A stretch of DNA of 64,000 nt from Mycolicibacterium sp. P1-5 (GCF_008329565.1 NZ_NPKT01000008.1:62001-126000), one strand, 5' to 3'; numbered from the stretch's first letter, positions 15,731 to 26,359 are shown. Numbers and translations: made by a program. Notes: a model not told the origin generated them from the sequence alone.

Positions 15731-16215
15731 AGCTTGCCCTTGGCGCGGCGGCCGAGCTCCCGGATGACCTCTCGCTCGGCGTCGCGCTTGGCCAGATCCT
15801 GCCGTTTGTCGTGGGCCTGCTTACCGCGAGCCAACGCCAACTCGACCTTGACCTTGCCGTCGGAGAAGTACAGCGACAGCGGCACCAACGTCAGGTTGCC
15901 GTCGCGGATCTTGCCCACCAACGTGTCGATCTGGCTGCGGTGCAGCAGCAGCTTGCGATTACGCCGCGGCGCGTGATTGGTCCAGGTGCCGTGGTGATAC
16001 TCGGGGATGTGCAGGTTGCGCAACCAGATCTCGCCGTCGTCGACGGTCGCGAACGCGTCGGCCAGCGATGCGTGGCCTTCCCGCAAGCTCTTGACCTCCG
16101 TGCCCTGCAACACGACGCCCGCCTCGTAGGTGTCGAGGATCGAATAGTTGTGGCGGGCCTTGCGATTGCTGGCGACAATCTTGTGGTCAGGCTTCTTGTC
16201 GGGATTCTTGGCCAC
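15727..16215 (-). CDS. smpB: SsrA-binding protein SmpB
   Basis: A 162-residue protein that binds tmRNA and takes it to stalled ribosomes. It shows the OB-fold signature [20 protein letters not shown] (about residues 20-39), [16 protein letters not shown] and the basic C-terminal tail [20 protein letters not shown] that enters the decoding centre. A GTG start just after the ftsX stop is chosen (VAKNPDKKP). The length agrees with mycobacterial SmpB (about 160). Its RNA partner ssrA is 5.3 kb away. Last of a likely prfB-mscS-membrane protein-ftsE-ftsX-smpB run. Confidence 0.96.
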   Translation of the reverse strand: MAKNPDKKPDHKIVASNRKARHNYSILDTYEAGVVLQGTEVKSLREGHASLADAFATVDDGEIWLRNLHIPEYHHGTWTNHAPRRNRKLLLHRSQIDTLVGKIRDGNLTLVPLSLYFSDGKVKVELALARGKQAHDKRQDLAKRDAEREVIRELGRRAKGKL

Positions 16216-16217
16216 CG

Positions 16218-17111
16218 CTACCGCCGCACGTAGAGGCGCAGCGTGACGTAGCCCGTGAGACCGGCCATCAACACGCCGACGCCGAACATGAAGGGAGATA
16301 TGTAGAGGATGTCGGCGTAGTCGATCCTGGCGATCAGATTGGCTTGGTAGAACTGGTTGAGCGCGTTCTCCAGGAACGCCGCCCGCACCACGATCAGGCC
16401 GGCGATCGCGATCACGACACCGATGGTCGCGGCCAGCACCGCCTCCAGGAGGAATGGCAGCTGGGTGTACCACCGCGTGGCGCCCACCATTCGCATGATC
16501 CCGATCTCGGTGCGTCTGGTGTAGGCCGCCACTTGAACCATGTTGGCGATCAACAGGATTGCCCCGACTGCCTGGACCACCGCGACAGCGAACGCCGCAG
16601 CAGACAGCCCATCGAGCACCGCGAAGAGCCGGTCGATCAGCTCCTTCTGGTTCAGCACGTTGAGCACACCGGGCTGGCCCTGCATCGCGGCGTCGAAATC
16701 CTTGTGCTGCTCGGGATTGTCCAACTTGACGATGAACGACGCCGGGAACGAATCCTTACTCGCTACGTCCTTGTACTGCGGGAACTTACGGGTGGCGTCG
16801 TTGTAGGCGTCGTCGCGGTTCAGGAACCGGACCGAACGGACGTCGTTGCGAGCTTCGATCTTGGCGCGCAACGCCTTACACGGGTCGGCGTCGCAGGTGG
16901 GATCATTGGCCGACACGTCGTTGGTCAAGAACACCTGGGTCTCGACCCGGTCGAGGTAGATGTTGCGCGAGTGGTCGGCCAGCCGCACCACCAGCAGACC
17001 ACCACCGAACAAACCGATCGAGATGGCCGTGGTCAAAATCATGGCCACCGTCATGGTGACGTTGCGGCGAAGCCCGGTGAAGACCTCGTTGACTAGGAAG
17101 CCGAAGCGCAC
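16218..17111 (-). CDS. ftsX: Cell division ABC-transporter permease FtsX
   Basis: A 297-residue inner-membrane protein that works with FtsE to activate septal peptidoglycan hydrolases. It has an N-terminal cytoplasmic tail, a first membrane helix (about residues 22-45), a large extracellular domain with two Cys (CDADPCKAL, about 75-83) and three further helices in the C-terminal FtsX domain (about 170-290). The length equals M. tuberculosis FtsX. Start is adjacent to the ftsE stop; smpB follows after two bases. Confidence 0.96.
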   Translation of the reverse strand: MRFGFLVNEVFTGLRRNVTMTVAMILTTAISIGLFGGGLLVVRLADHSRNIYLDRVETQVFLTNDVSANDPTCDADPCKALRAKIEARNDVRSVRFLNRDDAYNDATRKFPQYKDVASKDSFPASFIVKLDNPEQHKDFDAAMQGQPGVLNVLNQKELIDRLFAVLDGLSAAAFAVAVVQAVGAILLIANMVQVAAYTRRTEIGIMRMVGATRWYTQLPFLLEAVLAATIGVVIAIAGLIVVRAAFLENALNQFYQANLIARIDYADILYISPFMFGVGVLMAGLTGYVTLRLYVRR

Positions 17112-17801
17112 TTAACGATCCATTCCGTAGACGCCACGCTGCTCATCGCGGACGAGCCGGCCCAAGGACAGCTCCACCACGCGCTGACGCATGGAGTCGA
17201 CGATGTGGTGGTCGTGGGTGGCCATCAACACGGTGGTGCCCGTGCGGTTGATCCGCTCGAGCAGATCCATGATGTCTTTACTGGTCTCAGGGTCCAGGTT
17301 GCCGGTGGGCTCGTCGGCCAGCAGCACCAGCGGGCGGTTGACGAACGCTCGCGCGATCGCGACGCGCTGTTGCTCACCACCGGACAGTTCGGCAGGCAGC
17401 CGGTTGGCCTTGCCGGACAGGCCCACCATTTCGAGGACCTCGGGCACCACGCGATTGATGGTGTCGGGCTTCTTGCCGATCACCTCCAGCGCGAAGGCGA
17501 CATTCTCGAACACCGATTTCTGCTGCAGCAGTCGGAAGTCCTGGAACACGCAGCCGATCACCTGACGCAGCTTGGGTACGTGCCGGCCCGACAGCTTGTT
17601 GACGTGGAACTTCGAGACCTGCAGATCACCGGACGTGGGCGTTTCCTCGGCCAGCAACAGCCGCATGAACGTGGACTTGCCGGAGCCGGACGGGCCGATG
17701 AGGAAGACGAACTCACCCTTGTCGATCTTGACGCTGACATTGTCGAGGGCTGGCCGTGCCGACGACTTGTACTGCTTACTGACATGGTCGAGGGTGATCA
17801 T
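17112..17801 (-). CDS. ftsE: Cell division ATP-binding protein FtsE
   Basis: The ABC ATPase partner of FtsX, 229 residues. Walker [10 protein letters not shown] is at about 38-46, Q-loop in CVFQDFRLL, signature LSGGEQQR near 140, Walker B VLLADEP and the H-loop MATHDHHIV near 195. The ATG at 17801 (MITLDHV) is preferred over a GTG one codon earlier. Directly coupled to ftsX. ATP hydrolysis here is transmitted through FtsX to peptidoglycan hydrolases in the wall. Confidence 0.96.
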   Translation of the reverse strand: MITLDHVSKQYKSSARPALDNVSVKIDKGEFVFLIGPSGSGKSTFMRLLLAEETPTSGDLQVSKFHVNKLSGRHVPKLRQVIGCVFQDFRLLQQKSVFENVAFALEVIGKKPDTINRVVPEVLEMVGLSGKANRLPAELSGGEQQRVAIARAFVNRPLVLLADEPTGNLDPETSKDIMDLLERINRTGTTVLMATHDHHIVDSMRQRVVELSLGRLVRDEQRGVYGMDR

Positions 17802-17841
17802 CACGGCACGCCAGTGTAGCCGTCCGACGCCCGGACCCCGG

Positions 17842-18288
17842 TTACTGCGTCGGAGGCCCGGGGATCACCAATGGTCCCGGGGCAGGTCCTGGCGACGGAA
17901 CCGGCGCAGGTGACGGCGCCGGAGGGGGCAGGCCGGGGATCTGGAACGGCGCCGGGGAGGGCGAGGTGGTGGACGTCGGCGAGGTTTCCGAAGTCGACGG
18001 CGTCGTCGTGGTCGTCGTGGGCGTGGTCGTGGTCGTCCTGGTGGTCGTGGTGCGGTCCCGAACGTCGGTGCGCGGCACCCAGGTGTAGGACGGGTCCGGC
18101 ACGAAGCCCGGCGGCACCACCTGCGTGTTCGGTGCCACCGGCGCGGCGGACTGCGGCTGATACGTCGCGTAGAGCCACCACACGGCGATGAACGCCGCCA
18201 GCAGCGCGGCGGTGGACGTCCGCACGCGGCCCCAGAAGATGTAGTGGGGCCAGCCGCGACCTTCGCGTGGTGTCGGCCTCAACTTCAT
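17842..18288 (-). CDS. Proline/threonine-rich single-pass membrane protein
   Basis: 148 residues: a short cytoplasmic N-terminus, one membrane helix ([20 protein letters not shown], about 24-43), then a low-complexity exported tail with runs of Thr (about 80-110) and Pro/Ala (about 110-148). It matches in position and character the conserved membrane protein found upstream of ftsE in mycobacteria. The tail could span or contact the cell wall. Its start overlaps the MscS stop by four bases. Function unknown. Confidence 0.82.
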   Translation of the reverse strand: MKLRPTPREGRGWPHYIFWGRVRTSTAALLAAFIAVWWLYATYQPQSAAPVAPNTQVVPPGFVPDPSYTWVPRTDVRDRTTTTRTTTTTPTTTTTTPSTSETSPTSTTSPSPAPFQIPGLPPPAPSPAPVPSPGPAPGPLVIPGPPTQ

Positions 18289-19310
18289 TTCGGCGTCACC
18301 GGACCCTGGGTTCCCGCGGCGTCATCAGCGGTCGCCGGGTGCACCAGCGCCTCAACCACCGGCGAGCTGTCCGCCGGGCTGGCGATGCCGGCGCGCATCA
18401 GCGCCGCGATCACCAGCACCCGAAGCTTGCGGCCGACGTCGAACTGTTTACCGGGCAGCGTGCGCGCCACCATGCGCAGGTTAACGGTGTCGAGTTCGAT
18501 GCTTTCCACTCCCATCAGCTGTGGGGCATCCAGAAGCAGGTCCTTCAGCCCGGGATCCTTGATCGCCTTCTCGGATACCCCATGCAGCACGTCATTGACC
18601 CGATTGAGGTCGGATGTCGTCGGCACCGGGATGTCGATGACGGCGCGCGCCCAGTCCTTGGACAAGTTCTGGGTCTTGACGATCTGCCCGTTGGGGATCG
18701 TGAGCACCTCCCCCTCCGGAGAGCGCAACTTGGTGATGCGCAGGGTGACGTCCTCGACGGTGCCGGTCGCCTCCTTAGCGATACCGGACACCGTCAGCGA
18801 CACCAGGTCGCCGAATCCGTACTGCTTTTCAGTGATGATGAAGAACCCGGACAACAGGTCCTGCACGATGCGCTGCGCGCCGAAGCCCAGCGCCGCGCCG
18901 AGCACCGCCGCGGGCGCTACCAGCGAACTGACCGGAACCGCAAGCACATCGGTGACCTCGACGACCACCATCACCGCCAGCAGGGCGATCGCCACATAGG
19001 AGCTGACGGAGGCCACGGCCTGTCGGTGCTTGGCGCTTTCCGAGCGGACCAGTGCGTCGCTCTCGCGGAAGCTGGCGTCGATGCGCCGGGAAATCTTCTG
19101 GGTGCCCCACTGGATGAATCGGGCCGCGAGGAGACCACCGATGAGCAGCAGCGCAATACGCAGTCCGCGGGTCAGGATCCACTCGCCGATGTTGCCGTGC
19201 CAGAAGTCATGCCAACGCGCGGAAAACGGGAACGCCAGGTAGGCGGTGCCCGTGGCGGAGGCCAAAAAATCAGGCCCTGCGGCGGAGGCCGCGACGTCAG
19301 TCGTCGTCAT
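18285..19310 (-). CDS. MscS-family mechanosensitive channel
   Basis: A 341-residue inner-membrane channel that should open on hypo-osmotic shock. There are membrane helices at about 48-68, 97-115 and 120-150, the last with the Gly/Ala-rich pore-lining pattern [20 protein letters not shown], followed by the MscS beta domain ([35 protein letters not shown]) and a C-terminal alpha/beta region. The ATG at 19310 overlaps the end of prfB by 14 bases; a longer open frame upstream is the shadow of prfB. Confidence 0.9.
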   Translation of the reverse strand: MTTTDVAASAAGPDFLASATGTAYLAFPFSARWHDFWHGNIGEWILTRGLRIALLLIGGLLAARFIQWGTQKISRRIDASFRESDALVRSESAKHRQAVASVSSYVAIALLAVMVVVEVTDVLAVPVSSLVAPAAVLGAALGFGAQRIVQDLLSGFFIITEKQYGFGDLVSLTVSGIAKEATGTVEDVTLRITKLRSPEGEVLTIPNGQIVKTQNLSKDWARAVIDIPVPTTSDLNRVNDVLHGVSEKAIKDPGLKDLLLDAPQLMGVESIELDTVNLRMVARTLPGKQFDVGRKLRVLVIAALMRAGIASPADSSPVVEALVHPATADDAAGTQGPVTPK

Positions 19311-20415
19311 CTCGTCGGTTACGCCACCGGATCCCGGCTTCGAGGAATCCGTCGATGTCCCCATCCAGTACCGCCGCAGGATTGCCGACCTCGTACTCGG
19401 TGCGCAGATCCTTGACCATTTGGTAGGGGTGCAGAACGTAGGACCGCATCTGGTTGCCCCAGGAACTCCCGCCGTCGCCCTTGAGCGCGTCCATCTCGGC
19501 GCGCTCCTCATGCCGCTTGCGTTCCAGGAGCTTGGCCTGCAGCACGCGCATCGCCGACACCTTGTTCTGCAGCTGCGACTTCTCGTTCTGGCAGGTGACG
19601 ACGATGCCGGTGGGGATGTGCGTCAGTCGAACCGCCGAGTCGGTGGTGTTGACCGACTGGCCGCCCGGTCCGCTGGAGCGGTACACGTCGACACGCACGT
19701 CGGTTTCCGGGATGTCGACGCTGTCGGTGGTTTCCACGACGGGCAGGACCTCGACGTCGGCGAACGACGTCTGCCGCCGGTTCTGGTTGTCGAACGGGCT
19801 GATCCGCACCAGCCGGTGGGTGCCCTGCTCGACCGACAGCGTGCCGTATGCATAAGGGGCGTGCACCGCGAACGTCGCGCTCTTGATGCCCGCCTCTTCG
19901 GCGTACGACGTGTCGAAGACTTCGACGCCGTAGTTGTGCTGCTCGGCCCAGCGGATGTACATCCGCATCAGCATCTCGGCCCAGTCGGCGGCGTCCACCC
20001 CACCGGCGCCGGAGCGGATGGTCACCAGCGCCTCGCGCTCGTCGTACTCGCCGGACAGCAGAGTCCGGACCTCCAGCTGTTCGACGTCAGCCTGCAACGA
20101 CTTCAGTTCGGCGTCAGCCTCGGATAGAGCTTCGGCCCCGCCTACTCCGTCTTCTTCGTCGGCCAGCTCATAGAGCACCGGCAAATCGTCGAGGCGGCTC
20201 CGCAAGCCTTCAACGCGCCGCAACTCACCCTGGGCGTGGGACAGCTCGCTGGTGACGCGCTGGGCGTGGCTCTGGTCGTTCCACAGGTTCGGGTCGGCGG
20301 CTTCGTGTTCGAGCTTCTCGATTTTCGCTCGCAGCCCATCGACGTCGAGCACTCGCTCCACCGTTGTGAGGGTGGTGTCGAGGGCGGCGATATCTGACTG
20401 ACGATCGAGGTCCAC
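19297..20415 (-). CDS. prfB: Peptide chain release factor 2
   Basis: RF2 terminates translation at UGA and UAA. 372 residues from a GTG start ([12 protein letters not shown]). The codon-recognition tripeptide SPF is in [12 protein letters not shown] (about residue 210), and the catalytic GGQ is in [17 protein letters not shown] (about 250), where its glutamine promotes peptidyl-tRNA hydrolysis. It is encoded in one frame, without the programmed frameshift used by many bacteria. It is divergent from fprA and heads the prfB-to-smpB run. Confidence 0.96.
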   Translation of the reverse strand: MDLDRQSDIAALDTTLTTVERVLDVDGLRAKIEKLEHEAADPNLWNDQSHAQRVTSELSHAQGELRRVEGLRSRLDDLPVLYELADEEDGVGGAEALSEADAELKSLQADVEQLEVRTLLSGEYDEREALVTIRSGAGGVDAADWAEMLMRMYIRWAEQHNYGVEVFDTSYAEEAGIKSATFAVHAPYAYGTLSVEQGTHRLVRISPFDNQNRRQTSFADVEVLPVVETTDSVDIPETDVRVDVYRSSGPGGQSVNTTDSAVRLTHIPTGIVVTCQNEKSQLQNKVSAMRVLQAKLLERKRHEERAEMDALKGDGGSSWGNQMRSYVLHPYQMVKDLRTEYEVGNPAAVLDGDIDGFLEAGIRWRNRRDDDD

Positions 20416-20613
20416 GGCTCCTCAGGGTACCGGCGCCACGACACGCTGTGGTCCACGGCAGCTCCTGAGACTTCTGGGGTTGCCCCGCCGGTCGCGCGAC
20501 TAGCATCACATTTGGTAACCAGGATGTAGCGCCGCTCAGCCCAATGGCGGTGCTTCTCGACTGCGACGCGACAGCCCCTTGCGTGCAGCCGGGTCCGGAC
20601 AGAAAGCGCGAGG

Positions 20614-21987
20614 ATGCGTCCGTACTTTGTCGCAATTGTTGGTGCAGGCCCCTCCGGATACTTCGCGGCGGCGTCGCTGCTGAAGTTCGGGGGCAGTTCG
20701 GTCGCCGCCGGCGGACCCGATGTCTGTGTCGACATGCTCGAGATGTTGCCCACCCCATGGGGTTTGGTGCGCTCCGGCGTGGCTCCGGACCATCCCAAGA
20801 TCAAATCCATCAGCGCTCAGTTCGAGAAGACCTCCCTCGACGAACGGTTCCGGTTCTTCGGCAACATCCGCGTCGGCGAGCACGTGCAGGCCGAGGAGCT
20901 CGCGCAGAAGTACGACGCGGTCGTGTACGCGATCGGGGCGCAGTCGGACCGTCCCCTCGGCATCGCCGGCGAGGAACTGCCGGGCAGCATCGCCGCCGTC
21001 GACTTCGTCGGTTGGTACAACGCGCACCCGCACTTCGAGGGGATGACGCCGGACCTCTCGACCGGGCGCGCCATCGTTGTGGGCAACGGCAACGTGGCGC
21101 TCGACGTCGCGCGCATCCTCGTCAGCGATCCCCGCGAGCTCGCGAAGTCCGACATCGCCGACCACGCGCTCGACCTGCTGCACGCAGAGGGCGTCGAGGA
21201 GGTCGTGGTGATCGGGCGCCGCGGTCCGCTGCAGGCCACTTTCACCACCCTCGAGCTGCGCGAGCTGGGCGACCTGGAGGCCATGGCCGACGTGGACGTT
21301 ATCGTCGACCCCGCGGACTTCGACTCGATCACCGACGAACAGCTCGAGGCGGCTGGTAAAACCGTCAAGCTGAACATCAAGGTGCTGCGCGGGTATGCAG
21401 AGCGGGTACCACGAGGAGCCAAGCGCCGCATCGTCTTCCGCTTTCAGACGTCGCCCATCGAGATCAAGGGTGACGGCCGTGTCGAGTCGGTGGTGCTGGG
21501 CCACAACGCGCTCGTCGACGAGGGCGGCCGCATCGTCGCCAAGGACACCGGGGTGCGCGAGGAACTGCCCGCTCAGCTCGTGGTGCGCGCGGTCGGCTAC
21601 CGCGGCATCGAGACGCCCGGCCTGCCGTTCGACGACCGCTCGGGCACCATCCCGCACACCGACGGCCGCGTCGACGGCAGCGCCAACGAGTATGTCGTCG
21701 GCTGGATCAAGCGCGGCCCGTCCGGAGTCATCGGCAGCAACAAAAAAGACTCGGCGGACACCGTCGCGACACTGCTCGCCGACCTCGAGGGCCGCGAGCT
21801 CGGCGACCTGGGCGACGACCACGGCGAGATACTCGTCGAGTGGCTGCTGTCGCGTCAGCCCAAGCTCGTCACCGACGACCACTGGAAGCTGATCGACGCG
21901 CACGAGCGTGGCGCGGGCGAGCCGCATGGCCGACCTCGGGTGAAGCTCACCAGCGTCGCCGAGCTACTGCGCATCGGCCACGGCTAG
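20614..21987 (+). CDS. fprA: NADPH-ferredoxin reductase FprA
   Basis: A 457-residue flavoenzyme of the adrenodoxin-reductase type, moving electrons between NADPH and ferredoxins. The FAD motif VGAGPSGYFAAASLL is at about 9-23, the NADP motif VGNGNVALDVARIL near 155-168, and the C-terminal FAD contact GWIKRGPSGVIGSNKKDS near 365-382. The length matches mycobacterial FprA (456). It could supply electrons to the P450/ferredoxin pair at 32944-34436. It converges with the MFS gene, overlapping by four bases. Confidence 0.95.
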   Translation: MRPYFVAIVGAGPSGYFAAASLLKFGGSSVAAGGPDVCVDMLEMLPTPWGLVRSGVAPDHPKIKSISAQFEKTSLDERFRFFGNIRVGEHVQAEELAQKYDAVVYAIGAQSDRPLGIAGEELPGSIAAVDFVGWYNAHPHFEGMTPDLSTGRAIVVGNGNVALDVARILVSDPRELAKSDIADHALDLLHAEGVEEVVVIGRRGPLQATFTTLELRELGDLEAMADVDVIVDPADFDSITDEQLEAAGKTVKLNIKVLRGYAERVPRGAKRRIVFRFQTSPIEIKGDGRVESVVLGHNALVDEGGRIVAKDTGVREELPAQLVVRAVGYRGIETPGLPFDDRSGTIPHTDGRVDGSANEYVVGWIKRGPSGVIGSNKKDSADTVATLLADLEGRELGDLGDDHGEILVEWLLSRQPKLVTDDHWKLIDAHERGAGEPHGRPRVKLTSVAELLRIGHG

Positions 21988-23183
21988 GCGTTCGCATCAC
22001 AGGTTGTGGGTTCGCGGGATAACCCGCCGACCGGTCCTGCGGTGCGCGCCACCAACGGTGTGCACGCCGCGACCATCGCCAGTGCGGCGGAGACCATGAT
22101 CACTGCAAACGGGCCGTAACTGTCGACAACGACACCACCGATCGCGGTGCCCATGGCTCCCCCGACCAGGGCGCCGCTGTTGAGCCAGCCGAACGCCTCG
22201 GCAGACGAGTCCTCGGCGATCTCGCGCGACACCATCACATAGAGCGCGGCCAGTGCCGGTGCGAAGCCGAGTCCGGAAGCGAAGAGGGCGACGAGTTGGA
22301 AAGCCCACCCGTCGACCAGACCGAACACCGCCGTGCCGACGGCGACGACTGTCATCGATGTGGCGAGGCCGCGCACGCCGAGGTGGCGGTGCCCGAACAC
22401 GACGCCGCCGATCAGCGAGCCCAAGCTGGCCACGGCCAGCGCGACGCCGGCCGAGAGGTTGTGGTTGCCGAACAGGGCGAGCACACCGACTTCCAGCGCC
22501 ATGAACGATGCGACCAGCGCCAGGCTCGCGAGCATCGCCAGAATGACCGCGGGGTTGGCCAGCACTCGTCCGAAGGCGGCGACGCTGCGATCGATGCGCG
22601 GCCGCAGCAGGCGCGCACTCAGCAGAAACCAGGCGGTGCCGACGATCGTGATGCCAGCCGAGAGCAGCAGCGGGATCGCGGTCGAGACGGCTGATGCGAG
22701 GAACGTGGCGGCGACCGGACCGATCACCCAAATCAATTCCTGCGCAGTGGTATCCAACGCGAACAGCGCTCGCAGTCCGTCACCGGGAACCATCTGCGGG
22801 TACAGCGCCCGCACCGCGGGCAACAGCGGCGGCACCGAGGCGCCGATCAGGAAGCCCAGCCCCATGAAAAATGACACCGACACGTGAACAACGGCCATCC
22901 CGAGCATGCAGATCCCGTTGACCACGGCGGCCGACACCAGCGTCGCCACCATGCCGATCCGCCCGAGCAGCCTGGACGTCATCGGCATCGCGACGGCTTC
23001 GCCGATACTGGTGCACGCCACCACGGCGCCCGCCGCCGCGTAGGAGCCGGTCCGCGCCTGCACATGCAGCAGGATCGCCAGCGACAGCATGCCAAGCGGC
23101 AGCCGCGCAAAAAGCTGTGAAGCGGTCACATTGACCACCCCGGGAATCCGCACGAGCGCAACGTAGGCACGCACGGTTATCAC
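21984..23183 (-). CDS. Major facilitator superfamily transporter
   Basis: A 399-residue inner-membrane protein with about twelve hydrophobic helices, resembling multidrug or sugar efflux MFS proteins. A GTG at 23183 starts the frame; a second GTG three codons later is equally possible. It is divergent from the TetR at 23266 across a perfect palindrome, the usual layout of a drug-induced pump and its repressor. No substrate can be assigned. Confidence 0.85.
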   Translation of the reverse strand: MITVRAYVALVRIPGVVNVTASQLFARLPLGMLSLAILLHVQARTGSYAAAGAVVACTSIGEAVAMPMTSRLLGRIGMVATLVSAAVVNGICMLGMAVVHVSVSFFMGLGFLIGASVPPLLPAVRALYPQMVPGDGLRALFALDTTAQELIWVIGPVAATFLASAVSTAIPLLLSAGITIVGTAWFLLSARLLRPRIDRSVAAFGRVLANPAVILAMLASLALVASFMALEVGVLALFGNHNLSAGVALAVASLGSLIGGVVFGHRHLGVRGLATSMTVVAVGTAVFGLVDGWAFQLVALFASGLGFAPALAALYVMVSREIAEDSSAEAFGWLNSGALVGGAMGTAIGGVVVDSYGPFAVIMVSAALAMVAACTPLVARTAGPVGGLSREPTTCDANA

Positions 23184-23217
23184 GTCCTCAACTAGTTCTC
23201 ATTCCGCAAATGCGCCT

Positions 23218-23243
23218 AACTGTACCGTCCAGACGGTACAGTT
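23218..23243. promoter_or_regulatory. TetR operator, perfect 26-bp palindrome
   Basis: AACTGTACCGTC (23218-23229) and GACGGTACAGTT (23232-23243) are exact reverse complements around a two-base spacer. The site lies 35 bases upstream of the MFS start and 23 bases upstream of the TetR start, where it can shut off both divergent promoters. Confidence 0.85.
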
Positions 23244-23265
23244 CGAAAGTCGATAAGCTCGGCGG

Positions 23266-23814
23266 ATGGCGACCTCGCGTGAGCGCATCCTCGATGCCTA
23301 CGCCGACGCGTTGGCCGTCGACGGTGAGCGCCACGCAACGCTGGATGCGGTGGCCGCCAAGGCCGGGGTCTCGAAGGGCGGTCTGCTCTACCACTTCCCG
23401 TCCAAGGACCAGCTCGCCGAAGCGCTCTGTGAGCGGTTGATCGCGCTGGCGGCCGACGACGTCGACCAGATGCGCAGCGCCATCGACGGCCCGGCGCGGC
23501 ACTACATCCGCACCTCGCACTACGCGGACACGCCTTTGGATCGAACCCTGGTCGCGGTGGCGCGACTGCAGCAGGCCGGCGATGAGCGGGCGCGTGCGGC
23601 CATCGAACAGGTCTCCGACCAGTGGCTGACAGTGCTCACCGAGGCGCTCGGCGACCGTGACGTCGCGCGTACGGTCAAACTCGTCGGCGACGGCCTCTAC
23701 CACCACGCGCTGTCCAGCGCCCTCGGCGGTCAGCCGCGCACGGAACTCGACGAGGGGCTGCTCGCGGTGATCGACCGCCTCATCGACCAGAGCCTGGACG
23801 CGCCCCGGGCTTGA
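23266..23814 (+). CDS. TetR-family repressor of the divergent MFS pump
   Basis: 182 residues with an N-terminal helix-turn-helix at about 5-50 (TLDAVAAKAGVSKGGLLYHF) and a TetR ligand-binding domain. The KGGLLYHFPSK recognition helix is typical of the family. The operator at 23218-23243 lies directly upstream of both this gene and the MFS gene, so autoregulation and pump control are expected. Inducer unknown. Confidence 0.9.
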   Translation: MATSRERILDAYADALAVDGERHATLDAVAAKAGVSKGGLLYHFPSKDQLAEALCERLIALAADDVDQMRSAIDGPARHYIRTSHYADTPLDRTLVAVARLQQAGDERARAAIEQVSDQWLTVLTEALGDRDVARTVKLVGDGLYHHALSSALGGQPRTELDEGLLAVIDRLIDQSLDAPRA

Positions 23815-23843
23815 GTCCGGGGACCGCCGCGTCAGGCTCGAAT

Positions 23844-23900
23844 CGAGATCGACGCGAGCGCGTCAAAGGTCGAGTGGCACGCCCGCTGGCGTCGATCTCG
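23844..23900. repeat. Intergenic inverted repeat, possible bidirectional terminator
   Basis: CGAGATCGACGC (23844-23855) is the exact reverse complement of GCGTCGATCTCG (23889-23900), with 33 bases between. It lies in the 177-base gap between the convergent TetR and 104-residue-protein genes, where a terminator is needed; it lacks a T-run. No coding sequence is seen in this gap. Confidence 0.55.
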
Positions 23901-23991
23901 ACGTGCAGAGGCGATTTTTGAGCCCCGCGCTCCAGCTCTTGTCGCTCAGAGGCGGGCAACGACCCTGTTACTCCCCCGGGCTTAAATCTGC

Positions 23992-24306
23992 TCAGGGCGG
24001 TGCGAAGAACCACTTGTCCGGATTCTTCGGCGAGTACACCACCGGAATCAGTTGGCCCATGGTCGGCCAGCTGTTCACATCGACCGCCATCCGCTGATAG
24101 ACCACATGCTCGTTGACCGTCGGACCGTTGATGACACCGCTGATCGTGACGAACTGCTCGCCGTCGACGTCAGGGCGGGGGCTCACCCCAGTCACGAGCA
24201 GCGTCCCGTGCACCACCTCGCCGCGCGGGCCGCGGCGCATGAAGCGCGGGGCCAAAACGAGGACCAGTGCACCGACGATGAGCAATATCACCGCGAATTC
24301 CCACAT
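23992..24306 (-). CDS. Conserved membrane protein, DUF3592-like size (104 aa)
   Basis: One N-terminal membrane helix ([20 protein letters not shown], about residues 4-23) and a small beta-rich domain of about 75 residues ([12 protein letters not shown] ... VVYQRMAVD ... [12 protein letters not shown]). The YSPKNP segment resembles the end of short membrane proteins that fold like DUF3592, but no family can be named firmly. Divergent from hisN with a 23-base gap. Function unknown. Confidence 0.65.
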   Translation of the reverse strand: MWEFAVILLIVGALVLVLAPRFMRRGPRGEVVHGTLLVTGVSPRPDVDGEQFVTISGVINGPTVNEHVVYQRMAVDVNSWPTMGQLIPVVYSPKNPDKWFFAPP

Positions 24307-24329
24307 GCGGCCATGGTAGGACTGCAGCC

Positions 24330-25124
24330 ATGAGCGGCCACGACGTACGGGCAGACCTTTCGGTGGCGTTGCAGCTCGCCGACCGGGCCGACGCGATCAC
24401 CCTCGACCGGTTCGGGGCGCTGGATCTGCGCGTCGACACCAAACCCGACCTCACCCCCGTCACCGACGCCGACGAGGCGGTGGAGGCTGACGTGCGTGCG
24501 GTCCTGTCCCGCGAGCGGCCGGACGACGCGGTGCTCGGTGAGGAGTACGGCGGTACAGCCAAGTTCCATGGCAGGCAATGGGTGGTCGACCCGATCGACG
24601 GCACCAAGAACTTTGTCCGCGGCGTGCCGGTGTGGGCCAGCCTGATCGCGCTTCTCTCCGACGGCATTCCGATCGTCGGTGCGGTCAGTGCCCCGGCACT
24701 GAACCGGCGATGGTGGGCCGGCCGCGGCCTGGGCGCCTTCGCGACGACCGGCGACGGGCCGGCCCGCGCGCTGTCGGTATCTCGGGTCGCGGACCTGGGA
24801 TCGGCCAGCTTGTCCTTCTCCAGCCTGTCCGGGTGGACCGACCTCGGGCTGCGCGAGCAGTTCCTCGGGTTGACCGACAACGTATGGCGAGTCCGTGCCT
24901 ACGGCGACTTCTTCTCCTACTGCCTGGTCGCCGAGGGCGCCGTCGACATCGCCGCCGAACCCGAGGTAAAGCTATGGGACCTGGCACCGCTGGACATCTT
25001 GATCCGCGAAGCCGGTGGCACTTTCACCAACCTCGACGGGCAGCCCGGCCCGCACGGCGGGCACGCCGTCGCCACCAATGGGCTGCTGCACGACGCCACC
25101 CTGGCGAGCTTGACCAGGGGCTAG
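24330..25124 (+). CDS. hisN: Histidinol-phosphatase, inositol-monophosphatase type
   Basis: 264 residues; dephosphorylates histidinol phosphate in histidine synthesis. Metal-binding motifs of the Mg-dependent IMPase fold are present: GEEYG (about residues 70-74), [12 protein letters not shown] (about 88-99) and [15 protein letters not shown] (about 213-227). Length and its position close to fadE24 and fadE23 match hisN of M. tuberculosis rather than a general inositol phosphatase, although SuhB-like activity cannot be excluded. Its 3' end overlaps the convergent P450 by four bases. Confidence 0.85.
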   Translation: MSGHDVRADLSVALQLADRADAITLDRFGALDLRVDTKPDLTPVTDADEAVEADVRAVLSRERPDDAVLGEEYGGTAKFHGRQWVVDPIDGTKNFVRGVPVWASLIALLSDGIPIVGAVSAPALNRRWWAGRGLGAFATTGDGPARALSVSRVADLGSASLSFSSLSGWTDLGLREQFLGLTDNVWRVRAYGDFFSYCLVAEGAVDIAAEPEVKLWDLAPLDILIREAGGTFTNLDGQPGPHGGHAVATNGLLHDATLASLTRG

Positions 25125-26359
25125 TGGCTCGGGTCGAATTCGACGGGCAGCGTCGCGGGCCCACTCAGCCCGCTCAGCGGCTTCCATGGCGCGGGGCCGG
25201 AGCGGCGGATGTTGGGCATGCGTCGCGCCATGACCGTCAGCGCCTCGGTCAGCTCGAGACGAGCCAGGTTGGCGCCGAGACAGTAGTGCACGCCGCCACC
25301 GAACGTATGCATCGGCATTGCAGTGGTGCGAGTGATGTCCAGGCGGTCCGGTTCCTCGCAGACACCCGAATCACGGTTAGCAGCAGCCGAATTGAGAACT
25401 ACCAGGGTGCCCGCCGGAATGAGGTATCCCGCGACCTCGACATCCTCGACCACGGTGCGCAGCGTGCCGAACACGATCGGTGAATGGCGCATCGTCTCCT
25501 CCACCGCGCGGGCGGCGAGGTCGGGTTGCCGAGCCAATAACGCCCACTGGTCGGGATGCTCGGACAGCACCGAGACCGACGCGGCAAGCTGGTTTCTGGT
25601 GGTATCGGTGCCGGCCATCAGCAGCCCGGCCACCAGCATGCGCAGTTCGGAAATGGTCAGGCGGTCACCTTCGTCTTCGGCCCGGATCAGATCCGAGACC
25701 AGGTCGTCGGTGAGGGTGTGCCGCCGCTGGGCGATCATCTCGTCGACGTAGTCGTCCAGTTCGTCCCACGCGGCCAGGATCGACGGCACGTTCTCGGCGA
25801 CGTTCCAGCTGAAGGCCTTGAAAAACTCGTCGGTCCAGCGCGCGAACTGCTCCCAGTCCCGGCCCGGAACACCCAGCAGGGCACAGATGATTGGGATCGG
25901 GTAGTGCCGCGCGATGTCGGAGACGACGTCGCACCGGCCGTCGGCAGCACACTTGTCGACCAGGCCGTTGATGACCTCGGTGACCGTGGTGCGCAGACGC
26001 TCCGTCGCCCTGGGCGTGAACGCCTTGCACACCAGGCGGCGCAGCCGATGGTGCTCGTCACCGTCGATGTTGAGAAGGGTGGCGACCACCCGATCCCACA
26101 GCGGGCCGGACGTGATGCCCTGGGAAGCCAGAAACATCCCTTGTGGCACAACGAATCTCCGGTCACGTGACGCGTCGTGAACGATGTCATATGCCAGGAA
26201 TTCCGGGCCGTGCGGGCCCAGCGCGATCGGCGCCTGCTCGCGCGCCCGTCGCAACGCCGCCAGAGCTTCGTAGGGATCGGTCTCGTTGTCATAGTCGACG
26301 CGGGGCAACCCTGCGTCGAACACATTCGGCATCCGCGGCGCGTCGATGGTGATGGTCAT
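25121..26359 (-). CDS. Cytochrome P450
   Basis: A soluble bacterial P450 of 412 residues that would hydroxylate a hydrophobic substrate using O2 and two electrons. The I-helix AGTDTT is near 248-253, the K-helix Glu-x-x-Arg is in EETMRHSP, and the heme-ligand loop [17 protein letters not shown] is near 350-366 with the Cys thiolate. No ferredoxin gene is adjacent. It is divergent from fadE24 across 215 bases that include the operator at 26506. Subfamily cannot be set without alignment. Confidence 0.92.
   Translation of the reverse strand: MTITIDAPRMPNVFDAGLPRVDYDNETDPYEALAALRRAREQAPIALGPHGPEFLAYDIVHDASRDRRFVVPQGMFLASQGITSGPLWDRVVATLLNIDGDEHHRLRRLVCKAFTPRATERLRTTVTEVINGLVDKCAADGRCDVVSDIARHYPIPIICALLGVPGRDWEQFARWTDEFFKAFSWNVAENVPSILAAWDELDDYVDEMIAQRRHTLTDDLVSDLIRAEDEGDRLTISELRMLVAGLLMAGTDTTRNQLAASVSVLSEHPDQWALLARQPDLAARAVEETMRHSPIVFGTLRTVVEDVEVAGYLIPAGTLVVLNSAAANRDSGVCEEPDRLDITRTTAMPMHTFGGGVHYCLGANLARLELTEALTVMARRMPNIRRSGPAPWKPLSGLSGPATLPVEFDPSH

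Noticed and set aside
18000..18060. CRISPR-like short repeats
   Set aside because: The GTCGT/GTGGTC repetition is the codon pattern of the Thr-rich tail of the membrane protein; no spacers.
19297..20415. Programmed frameshift in prfB
   Set aside because: The whole RF2 sequence is in one frame from the GTG at 20415; no in-frame UGA near codon 26.
20536..21927. 463-codon minus-strand frame over fprA
   Set aside because: Shadow of fprA, whose FAD and NADP motifs are complete.
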